A DNA stretch of 64,000 nucleotides from Iodobacter fluviatilis. GTDB taxonomy: Bacteria; Pseudomonadota; Gammaproteobacteria; Burkholderiales; Chitinibacteraceae. Shown in pieces: positions 29,031-38,155 of this stretch. Made by a program: the position numbers and the translations under genes. The stretch is from the NCBI RefSeq assembly GCF_004194535.1, contig NZ_CP025781.1:1364001-1428000 (forward strand). Direction: 5' to 3'. Positions within the stretch are counted from its first letter, which is position 1. Each line of letters starts with the position of its first letter. Under the pieces are notes generated by a model. It was not told the origin of the DNA. It did not search any database and worked only from the letters and a program-made list of their open reading frames with translations.

Positions 29031-29618
29031 TTACTCTTTTAATACCATATCAATACACATTACCGCAGCTAGAATCAATGCCCGCAAAGGATCATTTCCT
29101 GCCACGCTAGTATCGATAGAGAGCATATAGTTGTCTGCCGAAGTAAACAGCTCTTTACCTAGCCCTGCCCATTTTTTACTCACTTGCGCCAGCTGCTTGC
29201 CATCTTGGTCAAAGCTAAAGTTCCAGCTAGTCCAACTTCCTTTTAACCAACAAAGCGATTGCCCATTGGCATCGAGCAATTCAAACTTACCGCCAATTGA
29301 TAATAATTTTTGTCTAAACTCACCAATTTTTTTATTCTGATGATCAAAAACCTCAACATTGGAACGAAAAATACTCACCCCACGCCGCACCGATAATAAT
29401 AAAGCGCCGCTTGGCTGTGTAATCTGTACATCAAATGGCGTCATGCGTTTGTAATCTGTAAAACGCAAGACTTTAGTGAGCATGCCTAAATTTGGCTCAC
29501 GGCACTCCAAAATAACTTGCCCGTTCTCTGGATCTAAAATATCAAAATCATTGGCCGCTTTAAAAATGCCCAAGTGCTCTTTTACAAAAAACTGATTGCG
29601 ATCCAACACAGCATTCAT
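29031..29618 (-). CDS. Phospholipid-scramblase-related (LURP-one-like) protein
   Basis: A 195-aa protein with the tubby-like beta-barrel scramblase pattern: FDILDPENGQVILECREP, FDVQITQPSGALLLSVRRG and EVFDHQNKKIGEF repeats, then a hydrophobic C-terminal helix (LRALILAAVMCIDMVL). Bacterial members are uncharacterised; a membrane-lipid role is only inferred. ATG 29618 is chosen for GGAGGT at 6-bp spacing. It sits upstream of msrC. Confidence 0.75.
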   Translation of the reverse strand: MNAVLDRNQFFVKEHLGIFKAANDFDILDPENGQVILECREPNLGMLTKVLRFTDYKRMTPFDVQITQPSGALLLSVRRGVSIFRSNVEVFDHQNKKIGEFRQKLLSIGGKFELLDANGQSLCWLKGSWTSWNFSFDQDGKQLAQVSKKWAGLGKELFTSADNYMLSIDTSVAGNDPLRALILAAVMCIDMVLKE

Positions 29619-29732
29619 CACTTTACCTCCCTCGTTGTATTGCCCCAAGCGGGGATGAAGTATGATGCCAGCTGAAAGCGATTAGCAAGCGATCGTGCTA
29701 TGTACAAACATCAGATCCCCCTAGGGAATTCA

Positions 29733-30641
29733 ATGATTCAAATTTCTGATCTCACATTTGATTACACCGGCCATCGGGCGCTCAATCAGCTCAATCTACA
29801 GGTAGAGCGTGGCAGCGTAACCGCACTAGTTGGGGCAAACGGGGCAGGTAAAACTACCTTGATGCGCTGCATCGCTGGCCTAGAAACACCGTTAGCAGGC
29901 TCAATCACCGTGGTGGGGCTAGATGTGCAAGAGCAACCACGCACAGTGCATAGGCAGATGGGCTATTTATCTGACTTTTTTGGCCTTTACCAAGAGCTCA
30001 CCGTGGCTCAGTGCTTGGAATACGCCGCAGCATCGCAAGGTTTAGCCAAGGATGCGATTGCTGATGCAATCAGTGCGACTGCAGCGCGCCTATCTTTAAG
30101 TGATAGGCTAGAGCAAAAAGCCAGCAGCCTATCGCGCGGCTTACGTCAACGCGTGGCAATTGGCCAAGCGATTATTCATGCTCCGCAAGTTTTACTGCTT
30201 GATGAGCCCGCATCTGGGCTCGATCCTGAAGCACGCAATGAGCTGGCGATTTTATTTCGCCAATTGCAGGCCAGCGGCATGACGCTTTTGGTGTCCTCAC
30301 ATATTTTAGCCGAATTAGAAGCCTACTCCAGTCATATGCTGGTACTTAGGGATGGCAAAATCCTTGAACACCGCGCCCTGCACCAAGGCCTAGCCAGCAA
30401 AGCATTACAGCTCAGGCTTGCCAGCCCCAACGATAAGCTCATTGAGATTTTAAGCGCCCACCCCGCAATTAATCTCAGCAAAGCCGATACCTTGCACGCC
30501 GAGTTTGATTTCAATGGCAATAGCGCAGAGCAAGCACGGTTACTGGCCGAACTCATCCAAGCGGGCCTTGCGATTACGAGCTTTGGTGAACAAAACTTGC
30601 AGCAAGCTTATTTGCGCTCGATAGAAGGTGGAAAATCATGA
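29733..30641 (+). CDS. ABC transporter ATP-binding protein
   Basis: A 302-aa ATPase of an ABC-2/exporter-type system. Walker A GANGAGKTT (34-42), signature LSRGLRQRV, Walker B VLLLDEPASGLDP and switch His in LLVSSHILAELE are all present. ATG 29733 follows AGGGA; a longer frame from 29700 is less likely. It overlaps the permease start by 4 bp. The substrate is unknown; no dedicated substrate gene is adjacent. Confidence 0.93.
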   Translation: MIQISDLTFDYTGHRALNQLNLQVERGSVTALVGANGAGKTTLMRCIAGLETPLAGSITVVGLDVQEQPRTVHRQMGYLSDFFGLYQELTVAQCLEYAAASQGLAKDAIADAISATAARLSLSDRLEQKASSLSRGLRQRVAIGQAIIHAPQVLLLDEPASGLDPEARNELAILFRQLQASGMTLLVSSHILAELEAYSSHMLVLRDGKILEHRALHQGLASKALQLRLASPNDKLIEILSAHPAINLSKADTLHAEFDFNGNSAEQARLLAELIQAGLAITSFGEQNLQQAYLRSIEGGKS

Positions 30642-31891
30642 ATCCAGAATTCAAACGCAATCTATGGCTCAACTTTTCTCTGCACCGCTTAATCGGCATG
30701 CCCGCTATTTTGGGGCTAATTTTTTTAGCCGTGGCAATGAACGGGCAAGCCAATCACGTAGGCAGTTCAGCTGCGATGCTGTTTGTTGGCATTGTTTGGC
30801 TATGGGGCACAAAAAACGCCGCAGCAGCAATCGGTGATGAGCAAAGAGATCACACCTGGGATCAGCAAAGAATGAGTGCGCTCAGCCCGTGGGCAATGAC
30901 GTGGGGCAAGTTATTGGGTGCAACCTTATTTAACTGGTACGGCGGGGCGATTTGTATCTTGGTATTGCTGATTAGCGATCTTGCCAAAGACCCAATTAAT
31001 ACATTGCTCAAAGCGCTATCGCTGATCGCTATGAGCCTGTTGCTCCACGGCGCAGCGCTAGTGATGAACTTACAGCTAGGCCAGTCAGATTTCACCCAAA
31101 ATCGCCGTGGCAGCTTTAATCTACTCCTCGCGATTCCAGCCCTCTTTTTCATGCCCAGCCTATTTGAGCTCAGCGAAACCCCTATCACTTGGTGGGATAT
31201 CAGCTTTATGCCACTGCAATTTCAGCTATTAGCGGGCAGTTTCTTTGCTATTTGCAGCATATTTGCGGCTTGGCGACTCATGCAAAATGCCTTGCAAGTG
31301 CGCACACAGCCTTGGGCTTGGCCAATATTTGCCTGCCTACTCACCGCTTTTTTAGCAGGGTTTAATCACGAAAATCTGCCGATGCTCGGCCTAATTATTA
31401 GCAGCAGCATGACCTACGCAACGCTATTTTCTGAGCCTAATAGCATCACCATTTGGCAGCGCATCCAGCAACGGATTCAAGCCAAAAACTGGCATGGGGC
31501 ACTGATTAACTTACCGCTCTGGCCTACTACTCTCATACTCTCATTTGCGTTTTCCTTACTCGCAACGGGGGCCGCTCCAAGCGAGCTTTCCAGCATCACC
31601 ACCGCTCCGCTCTCCATTGCGTTGATGTTACTACGAGATAGTGCCGTTTGCGTATTCCTTGCCTTTGGCCCCAAGCGTGGCGTCGCTAATAGCCTGCTTT
31701 ATCTAGCATTGATTAATGGCCTACTTCCATTTTTGGCCCATAGCAGCGACTTACCGAGCGTGGCTTATTTAATTATGCCAATCAACCATCCAAGCTCAAT
31801 CGCCAGTATTCTCATCAGCGCCATTCATGCCCTCATGGCTATCGCCTTAGCATTTTGGAGATGGCAAGCCCTGCAATCAGCCCAACGTTAA
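30638..31891 (+). CDS. ABC transporter permease, polytopic membrane protein
   Basis: A 417-aa protein with roughly ten hydrophobic segments (for example AILGLIFLAVAMN, AAMLFVGIVWLW, GAICILVLLIS, LIAMSLLLHGAALVM and a C-terminal ALMAIALAFWRW). The ATGA overlap with the ATPase gene shows they form one exporter. The cytosolic GDEQRDHTWDQQRMSAL block near residue 70 resembles ABC-2 permeases. No substrate can be assigned. Confidence 0.85.
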   Translation: MNPEFKRNLWLNFSLHRLIGMPAILGLIFLAVAMNGQANHVGSSAAMLFVGIVWLWGTKNAAAAIGDEQRDHTWDQQRMSALSPWAMTWGKLLGATLFNWYGGAICILVLLISDLAKDPINTLLKALSLIAMSLLLHGAALVMNLQLGQSDFTQNRRGSFNLLLAIPALFFMPSLFELSETPITWWDISFMPLQFQLLAGSFFAICSIFAAWRLMQNALQVRTQPWAWPIFACLLTAFLAGFNHENLPMLGLIISSSMTYATLFSEPNSITIWQRIQQRIQAKNWHGALINLPLWPTTLILSFAFSLLATGAAPSELSSITTAPLSIALMLLRDSAVCVFLAFGPKRGVANSLLYLALINGLLPFLAHSSDLPSVAYLIMPINHPSSIASILISAIHALMAIALAFWRWQALQSAQR

Positions 31892-31916
31892 GCCAAGCGA
31901 TTAATCGGCGAAGAAA

Positions 31917-32015
31917 GTGATTTACCTTGCGATCGAACAAGCTTCAAAGAAATGGACGATGCCGATTCAAAGCTGGCGGATGGCGCTGAATCGTTTCGTT
32001 ATAGAATTTGGTGAC
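31917..32015 (+). pseudogene. IS256-family transposase C-terminal scrap
   Basis: The frame reads VIYLAIEQASKKWTMPIQSW then RMALNRFVIEFGDRLNGH, the conserved C-terminal end of IS256/Mutator transposases (typical pattern ASKKWTMPIxxWxxxLNxFxIxFxDR). Only about 34 codons remain, and there is no start or terminal repeat. It abuts the broken receptor gene. Confidence 0.65.
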
Positions 32016-32048
32016 CGGCTGAACGGCCACCAGTCATTCCAAAGGCAT

Positions 32049-32621
32049 TTACACAGAAAGATTTACAAGCTCCATTAAATCGGCAGCGCGTTTTAAATCT
32101 GGCTTGCCTTGCTTGGTAAATTGCCCTGCGTCATCAACAAAACGTCCTTTTACTACATTCATGGCAATCGTTTCGCTTTTAACCAAATCATCAGAATTAG
32201 CCTGAGCTTCCTTTAATTTTGCAAACTCTTCATTGCTAAAGCTAGCCTGCTTCATTAGATCTTGTAAAGAAATACTGCCTTCACTAGGCCTTGGCGCAAT
32301 GCTACCGCCATAAAATCCCAATAAATCCGCTGATAATCTTGTGGCCGTGCTTTCTTGCCATTACGAATATCCAGCACATCCCAATATTGCTTCTCATATT
32401 TAGCATCACCCGTAATCACATAGGTTCGCGCTAGGCGAGTGAGATCATCCGAGCTCTGCCGTAATCCATCCGCCAGCAAATAAGAGTTATAACGCTGTAA
32501 CTCTGCTTGGCTAAGCGCATCGGCGCTTTGCTTCAGTAAAATGGCCGAGTTTAATTAGTAGCAGTAAGGTAAAAGCCGCTAATGCACCCACCGTCAAAAA
32601 CATACCTTTTACACTACGCAT
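32049..32621 (-). pseudogene. Methyl-accepting chemotaxis protein, N-terminal remnant
   Basis: Start, transmembrane segment (MFLTVGALAAFTLLLLIK) and a periplasmic-sensor-type stretch (LARTYVITGDAKYEKQYWDV, DYQRIYWDFYGG) are readable, but only across two frameshifts, near 32547 and near 32310. The frame ends at 32049 before any HAMP or signalling domain. The missing 3' part borders the IS256 scrap, suggesting IS-linked deletion. Confidence 0.8.
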
Positions 32622-32905
32622 ACAATCATCCCTATTAGCTAATCGCCCTGTATCAGCCTAGTACGATACGCCCGAATGCGCATGGCATTGTGGGCAGCTG
32701 TCGGCTAGATGCGGTAGCGCCGTAGTCATTATATTGAGTTAGATGGTGATGCTTTATGCTGAATAAACCGCCTAAGCCATCCTACTTGCTTGCTTAAAAT
32801 ACCCTAGCACAGGCAGATGACAGCCGCAGCTTACTCACACACTTTCCCATCCCCATAGCGTTCTGCCTTAAAATAGCTTTTTTTCTCTTACGCGACGCCG
32901 CCACG

Positions 32906-34504
32906 ATGAAAATCGCCATTGCCCAGCTCAACCCTATTGTCGGCGACCTTGCCGGTAATACCACCAAGATTTTTGCTGCTGCCGCTCAGGCCAAAGCTGA
33001 GGGCGCGGATATTTTGCTGACCCCAGAGCTGGCGCTATGCGGCTATCCGCCAGAAGACTTATTGCTACGCCCAGCTTTTTTGGCGGAGTGCGCCACCGCC
33101 GTCGGCCGTTTTATTGATGAGCTAGATGGCATCACCTTGGTCTTGGGCTATCCGCGCGCCAGTGGTGGTGAGCGCTTTAATAGTGCCATCGTGATTCGGG
33201 ATGGCAATGTACTTGGCCGCTACGACAAACTGCTGCTACCTAATGACCAAGTCTTTGACGAAGTACGCTACTTCTCGCCAGGCTATTCGCCCTTGGTATT
33301 TGAGCAAGAAGGCGTGCAGATTGGCCTCGCCATTTGTGAAGATATCTGGGACGTAGAACCGGCTTCTGCTGCGGATGACGAAGGTGCAGAGCTTTTATTA
33401 ATTTTGAATGCTTCCCCATACAATCAAGCCAAGCAATCCACCCGCCGAGAAGTGGTGGGCCAGCGCGTGGAAGAAACGGGCATGGCGATGGTGTATTGCA
33501 ATATGGTGGGCGGCCAAGACGAGCTGATTTTTGACGGCCAATCCTTTGCACTGGATAAATTTGGTGAGCTGGTAGCCCAATTACCAGCGTTTAAGGAAGA
33601 GCTCGCCTTTATTGATTACCAACAAGGCAATCTGAAGCCCGCTGCCATTACTGCAGATTTAAGCGATGAAGCCAGCAGCTATCAGGCGCTGGTACTCGGC
33701 GTGCAAGATTATATTGGCAAAAATAAATTCCCAGGCATCTTGCTGGGTTTATCCGGCGGGATTGATTCAGCGCTCACGCTGGCGATTGCTGTGGACGCAC
33801 TGGGTGCAGATAAAGTGCACGCCGTGATGATGCCATCACGTTATACCGCGGATATCAGCGTGGACGATTCGCGCGAAATGATTAAAATCTTGGGCTGCAA
33901 ATATTCAGAAATCGAAATTTGGCCGATTTATGAAGCCTTTATGTATGCCTTGAGCGATGAATTTGAGGGCCAAGCTGCGGACACCACCGAAGAAAACCTG
34001 CAAGCGCGCGCACGCGGCACCTTGCTAATGGCTTTATCCAATAAATCCGGCAAACTGGTCCTCACTACCGGCAATAAATCAGAAATGACCACCGGCTACG
34101 CCACTCTTTACGGCGATATGGCAGGCGGCTTTGCGGTGCTAAAAGACGTGGCAAAAACGCTAGTTTATCGCCTATCTAGCTGGCGCAATACCCAAGGCAT
34201 GGTGATTCCAGAGCGAATCATTACTCGCCCACCTTCTGCGGAACTTCGCCCAGATCAAACCGACCAAGACTCATTGCCTCCCTACGAAACGCTGGATGCA
34301 ATCTTGCAAGCCTATGTGGAAGAAAACCTCAGCCGCGCAGAGATTATCGCCAAGGGTTTTGCCAAGGCCGATGTAGATCGCGTGGTGCATTTGCTGACCA
34401 TCAATGAATACAAACGTCGACAAGCACCGGTAGGCCCCCGCATTACCCACCGCGCATTTGGCAAAGACTGGCGCATGCCCATTACCAACCGTTTTTCGAT
34501 GTAA
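32906..34504 (+). CDS. nadE: Glutamine-dependent NAD+ synthetase
   Basis: Amidates nicotinate adenine dinucleotide to NAD+ using glutamine. The 532-aa two-domain enzyme has an N-terminal nitrilase-type glutaminase (Glu in LLTPELALCGYPPEDL, Lys in YDKLLLPN, Cys in LAICEDIWD) and a C-terminal synthetase with the ATP loop GLSGGIDSALTLA, then ARGTLLMALSNK and LTTGNKSEMTTGY. Complete for the long NadE form. The ribosome site is poor. Confidence 0.96.
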   Translation: MKIAIAQLNPIVGDLAGNTTKIFAAAAQAKAEGADILLTPELALCGYPPEDLLLRPAFLAECATAVGRFIDELDGITLVLGYPRASGGERFNSAIVIRDGNVLGRYDKLLLPNDQVFDEVRYFSPGYSPLVFEQEGVQIGLAICEDIWDVEPASAADDEGAELLLILNASPYNQAKQSTRREVVGQRVEETGMAMVYCNMVGGQDELIFDGQSFALDKFGELVAQLPAFKEELAFIDYQQGNLKPAAITADLSDEASSYQALVLGVQDYIGKNKFPGILLGLSGGIDSALTLAIAVDALGADKVHAVMMPSRYTADISVDDSREMIKILGCKYSEIEIWPIYEAFMYALSDEFEGQAADTTEENLQARARGTLLMALSNKSGKLVLTTGNKSEMTTGYATLYGDMAGGFAVLKDVAKTLVYRLSSWRNTQGMVIPERIITRPPSAELRPDQTDQDSLPPYETLDAILQAYVEENLSRAEIIAKGFAKADVDRVVHLLTINEYKRRQAPVGPRITHRAFGKDWRMPITNRFSM

Positions 34505-34512
34505 AAAACCCA

Positions 34513-34532
34513 GGGCACGGCATGCCGTGCCC
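34513..34532. repeat. Palindrome GGGCACGGCATGCCGTGCCC
   Basis: A perfect 20-bp palindrome 8 bp after the nadE stop. It shares its 16-bp core with the palindrome after pyk at 24549, the same position relative to a stop codon. Confidence 0.8.
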
Positions 34533-34557
34533 CAACAAACTTCACTCTGGATGACCC

Positions 34558-35573
34558 ATGCTTAAGCTAGACCGCTACACGCGTATTGCCAGTTATTTCA
34601 TAATTGGGTTATTTCTACTTATCGTCATGTTGAATCACCTACTTCCCGCCTTACTCGTTGGCCTACTCGTTTATGAGTTGGTTGCCCAAGCCGCCCAAGC
34701 CCCTTTTATTTGCCGCCTGCCCCCAAACGTGCCAAACCTGTTGCCCTAGTTATCTTTTCCGCCTTTATTATCTTACTGCTGGTCTTACTGGGCTTTAGCT
34801 TAGCCTCCGTATTCCATGGCGAATCGGCATCCATGCCCAGCATTATGCGTAAATCAGGCGAAATTGCCGAAGCCTTGCATCATGAGCTAGCTAACTGGCT
34901 ACCCGCTTGGATGCTAGAAAGCCTGCCACAAGATGTAACGGCGTGGAAAACCGCTTTTTACGAATGGTCAGATAAGCACATCGCCCAATTGCAGCAAATT
35001 GGTGCCCGCACCAGCCATACGCTGGCGCAAATGCTGATCGCTATGGTGATTGGGGCCATGCTGTCCTTACACCACAACAACCAAGATAAAGCCCCCTTGC
35101 TCGATGCCCTACAAAGCCGCTGCGCCCGCTTGGCTCATTCCTTTAAGCAAATCGTCTTTGCCCAAGTACGCATTTCTGCACTTAATACATTTTTCACCTT
35201 GATCTACTTGGCCATTGTTTTACCTTCCTGCGGCGTTTCGCTGCCGCTTACCAAGACATTAATTGTCATTACCTTTTTAGCGGGCTTACTGCCTGTGATT
35301 GGTAATCTGATTTCTAACACTGCCATTGTGGCCGTTAGCATGAGCGTTTCCGCCTCGGTAGCGGCAGGTTCATTAGCGTTTTTAGTGATCATTCATAAGT
35401 TTGAGTATTTTTTAAATGCGCGCATTGTGGGTGGACGTATCCATGCTTTTGCTTGGGAGCTACTTCTAGCCATGCTATTGATGGAAGCCATATTTGGCCT
35501 GCCAGGCCTTGTGGCTGCGCCCATTTTCTACGCCTATTTAAAGAACGAATTAAAAGAAGCACAATTGATTTAA
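34558..35573 (+). pseudogene. AI-2E/PerM-family permease with one frameshift
   Basis: The N-terminal frame (MLKLDRYTRIASYFIIGLFL, then LLPALLVGLLVYELV) runs into a stop at 34749. The remaining 280 residues continue in the -1 frame from about 34700 (PPAPKRAKPVALVIFSAF ... TLIVITFLAGLLPVIGNLIS ... FEYFLNARIVGGRIHAFAWE). This is the usual AI-2E transporter architecture with about 7-8 helices. A one-base loss in the C/T-rich segment around 34700-34712 explains it. It could be a true mutation, a sequencing error or slippage; the rest of the frame is clean. Confidence 0.8.
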
Positions 35574-35586
35574 GCCCTCCATATCG

Positions 35587-35652
35587 CTAGGGTCTGTTGA
35601 CGTTTCATTCGCAATTGCGCTGAGCTGGGAAACAAACGTCAACGGAGTCTAG
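35587..35652. mobile_element. 58-bp IS5-like miniature with CTAG flanks
   Basis: CTAG at 35587-35590 and again at 35649-35652 flank a 58-bp unit. Its ends are GGTCTGTTGACGTTT (35591-35605) and AAACGTCAACGGAGT (35634-35648), pairing at 12 of 15 positions. CTAG target sites are known for parts of the IS5 family. Its left 26 bp recur at 24257. Confidence 0.7.
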
Positions 35653-36455
35653 GCAAAGCGGCGCAAAAATCTGCCGTATCTTTAATAAGCATCCCTAAAT
35701 TCATGCGCTGCCAGAGATTGATGACCATCATCCGGTCGGACTATTACGCCACCATGAAGTCATCAAATACTTTGGCTGCCCTTTTACCCACAAGCTTTAC
35801 GGGAACAAGCCTTGCAAAACACTTATGGATTGCGCCCCACTGATTGTGGAGCGCTCCACCGGCCTGCAAAAGCTATTCCAATTAGTCACCGCAGGCCATT
35901 ACTGAATTACAAATCCGCGCCGCACGCCAATCCACTGACCTTATTGCCAGGCAATGTGTCCATTCAATAATATATGAAAGTGCGACTTACAGAGCAGCGC
36001 CCGAAGCCATATAACGATGTATACGGCTATGCCCGTGGCGATAGCATGATTCGGATGTTGGGAGAATTACTACTTGGCATTGCCGGCCCACAGCTTGATT
36101 TTATGGGCCATATTGGCGGCGATGACTTTATGGTGCTGTTTCGCTCCCCATACTGGAAAAACCGCTGCCAGCGCTGACTCAAATAATTTGAGCAAAGGGT
36201 AAAAAGCTTGTTTAAGCCTGAATACGTTTTAGAAAAGACTATAGCAGTGAGGATCGCCGTGGTGTGGTGCAGAATTTCCCACTCAGCAGCCTATCTATTG
36301 GGGTAATTGAAGCACGGCAAGATCGCTACCTTACCCACCACGAAGTTGCTGCTGCTGCCACCCACGCCAAGCATCTAGCCAAAAGCAAACAGGGAAACAG
36401 CTTGTTTGTAGAGCAGCGCAAAGTAGAGCATTCAAGCGCAGGGCTCTCGCTTTAA
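35653..36455 (+). pseudogene. CBS-GGDEF cyclic-di-GMP protein, decayed
   Basis: Readable pieces in several frames: LPEIDDHHPVGLLRHHEVIK and KTLMDCAPLIVERSTGLQKL (CBS-pair region), LPGNVSIQ, then PYNDVYGYARGDSMIRMLGE and GHIGGDDFMVLFRSPYW (GGDEF domain with motif GGDDF), and finally LSIGVIEARQDRYLTHHEVA. At least four frameshifts or stops separate them. The pattern fits the C-terminal part of an EAL-CBS-GGDEF protein; an EAL domain is not present. The 5' end is cut exactly at the 58-bp element. Confidence 0.8.
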
Positions 36456-36484
36456 GCGGGGAGTTAGCCAAAGAAAAGCGCCCT

Positions 36485-37606
36485 CTATACCTTATCAGAC
36501 AAAAAACCTAAAGACCAATCCACGCCATATTCTGCATTCGCTAAATCAAGCAGAGGCTGCAAACTCGTTAGCAGAGCAGGTAGATGTGGCGCAACCTCGG
36601 CTTGCTGACCCTTATGCAGCATCAATAAAGCATCTGCTAGCGATAATACCGGCAGCCGGTTTACATTCTCATCCGGCATTAAAATACGATCAGAGCCAAT
36701 AGAGCCATACAGCCTTGTCGTGGCCTTATTAAACAAAGCAGGAGCCGAATGAGTATCGTCATGCCAAGAGTTTGCCACCGCCACACTAGCGGTCACCGTT
36801 AAACGCTCATCCCGATAATTAATTCTTGCTGCGGCCACGCCTTGCCTTAAGCGATCGGCCATAACTCGTACTTCTGATAAAGATGTGCCAGGCGCCACAA
36901 TCGCAAACTGTGGCCCGCCCACATGTGCCAAGGTGTCTTCTCGGCGCAATTTTGCTGCCAATAGCTTAGCCAACAAACTCAACATTTGACTTGCTAAGCG
37001 CTCACCGAGCTTTTGCTTTAGTGGCTGATAATGATCGATCTCTAATAAGAGTAAAGTGACTTCAGAATTATGCCGTAGCGCATAGGCCATAGATTGCTCC
37101 ATTTGCAACATCAGCAAATTCGAGCTAGAAACCCCTGTCGTGCTATCCCGAGCGATTTCCTGCGCTTTTTCCGTCCGAGCGATGACTAGCTCTTGCTGAA
37201 CTGCGGCCAATTGAATATTAGCCGCAACACGTGCTAGCATTTCAGTTTTATCAGTTGATTTTGTAATGAAATCTGTGGCACCACATTCAACACATTTTTG
37301 CTTGGTGGCGTCGTCTTCTTCGCCCGAGATAATAATCACGGGCAACAAATACAACCGACCATCACCAGCGCTACGCACACGGGCCAATAAACCCAAGCCA
37401 TCGAGCTCCGGCATGGTTAAATCAGAAATGAGTACCTGAATGCTTTCATCGTCTAAAAGACGCTGCCATCCCGCCTCACCATCAGCCTCTTCGATGACAT
37501 CGTAAGCAATGCCAAGGTGCTTTTTGATTGTTGCGCGCACAATACGAGAATCATCCACGACAAGAATGCGCGGCAAAGGAAAGTGTTCTGAATCCACTAG
37601 CGACAT
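36485..37606 (-). CDS. Response regulator with degenerate GGDEF domain
   Basis: 373 aa. Receiver domain 11-135 has acidic D18/D19, phosphoacceptor D62 (LISDLTMPELDG) and Lys116. A GGDEF-type domain (about 150-320) follows, but the catalytic motif reads GGPQF at 230-234, so diguanylate cyclase activity is unlikely. The inhibitory-site pattern RxxD (RRED 221-224), five residues upstream, is kept. It may act as a c-di-GMP receptor. The C-terminal 50 residues are unassigned. No kinase gene is adjacent. Confidence 0.88.
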   Translation of the reverse strand: MSLVDSEHFPLPRILVVDDSRIVRATIKKHLGIAYDVIEEADGEAGWQRLLDDESIQVLISDLTMPELDGLGLLARVRSAGDGRLYLLPVIIISGEEDDATKQKCVECGATDFITKSTDKTEMLARVAANIQLAAVQQELVIARTEKAQEIARDSTTGVSSSNLLMLQMEQSMAYALRHNSEVTLLLLEIDHYQPLKQKLGERLASQMLSLLAKLLAAKLRREDTLAHVGGPQFAIVAPGTSLSEVRVMADRLRQGVAAARINYRDERLTVTASVAVANSWHDDTHSAPALFNKATTRLYGSIGSDRILMPDENVNRLPVLSLADALLMLHKGQQAEVAPHLPALLTSLQPLLDLANAEYGVDWSLGFLSDKV

Positions 37607-37731
37607 CTAATCAGACCTATCTTACATCGTTGATAGAATTTAGCATAAACGCATACGCTCTGCCGATATACGGTAAAACCTTCCACCTTAAACCCTATAA
37701 GATTCAGGCTAGACCACAAGGAGCGGGCATT

Positions 37732-38088
37732 ATGAACATAAATTTGCAGCTTCAGCTGAGCATCGCCCCACTAACATACTTTGAAGCGAAATGTTGCCTT
37801 CGCAGCTTGGCACGTGAAGGCATTGTAACCCTATGGAATGAGCAGCGCTCTTTAAGTCGTGACACCTGCCTATTAAACCTTAGCGCTGAATACATCAGCT
37901 CTGATAGCCCTCTATGGCTTTGCGAGCGTCTCGCGGCAGCCATCTGGAAAGAAGCTGGGCGTTTTGTACGCCTTACTAGCTTAGTAACGAGCGACAACGA
38001 AACCGAACATTTATTTATTTTTGAAGAAGTAGATTACCAGCGCTTAATGCCCGCATTTAGGCTAAGAATGCCGCCATTACGCCGATAA
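37732..38088 (+). CDS. Hypothetical protein, 118 aa
   Basis: I do not recognise the family. The ATG at 37732 has an ideal AAGGAG 8 bp upstream, which rules out the longer open frame to 37528. The product is soluble, without signal peptide, starts MNINLQLQLSIAPLTYFEAK and ends in a basic tail (RLRMPPLRR). It is divergent from the GGDEF response regulator (125 bp apart) and converges on rpsT, so a link to that regulator is possible but unproven. Confidence 0.7.
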   Translation: MNINLQLQLSIAPLTYFEAKCCLRSLAREGIVTLWNEQRSLSRDTCLLNLSAEYISSDSPLWLCERLAAAIWKEAGRFVRLTSLVTSDNETEHLFIFEEVDYQRLMPAFRLRMPPLRR

Positions 38089-38107
38089 TTTAAGGCACAG
38101 ACAAACA

Positions 38108-38133
38108 AAAACCCCAGCCGAGGCTGGGGTTTT
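38108..38133. terminator. Bidirectional terminator between the hypothetical gene and rpsT
   Basis: A 12-bp stem AAAACCCCAGCC / GGCTGGGGTTTT with a 2-nt spacer and flanking A and T runs. It terminates rpsT on the minus strand and the 118-aa gene on the plus strand. Confidence 0.9.
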
Positions 38134-38155
38134 CTTCACTCGAACATCTACAGAA

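Noticed and set aside
34558-35573. Programmed frameshift in the AI-2E permease
   Set aside because: No classical slippery heptamer with a downstream structure was seen, and the family is not known for recoding; mutation or error is simpler.
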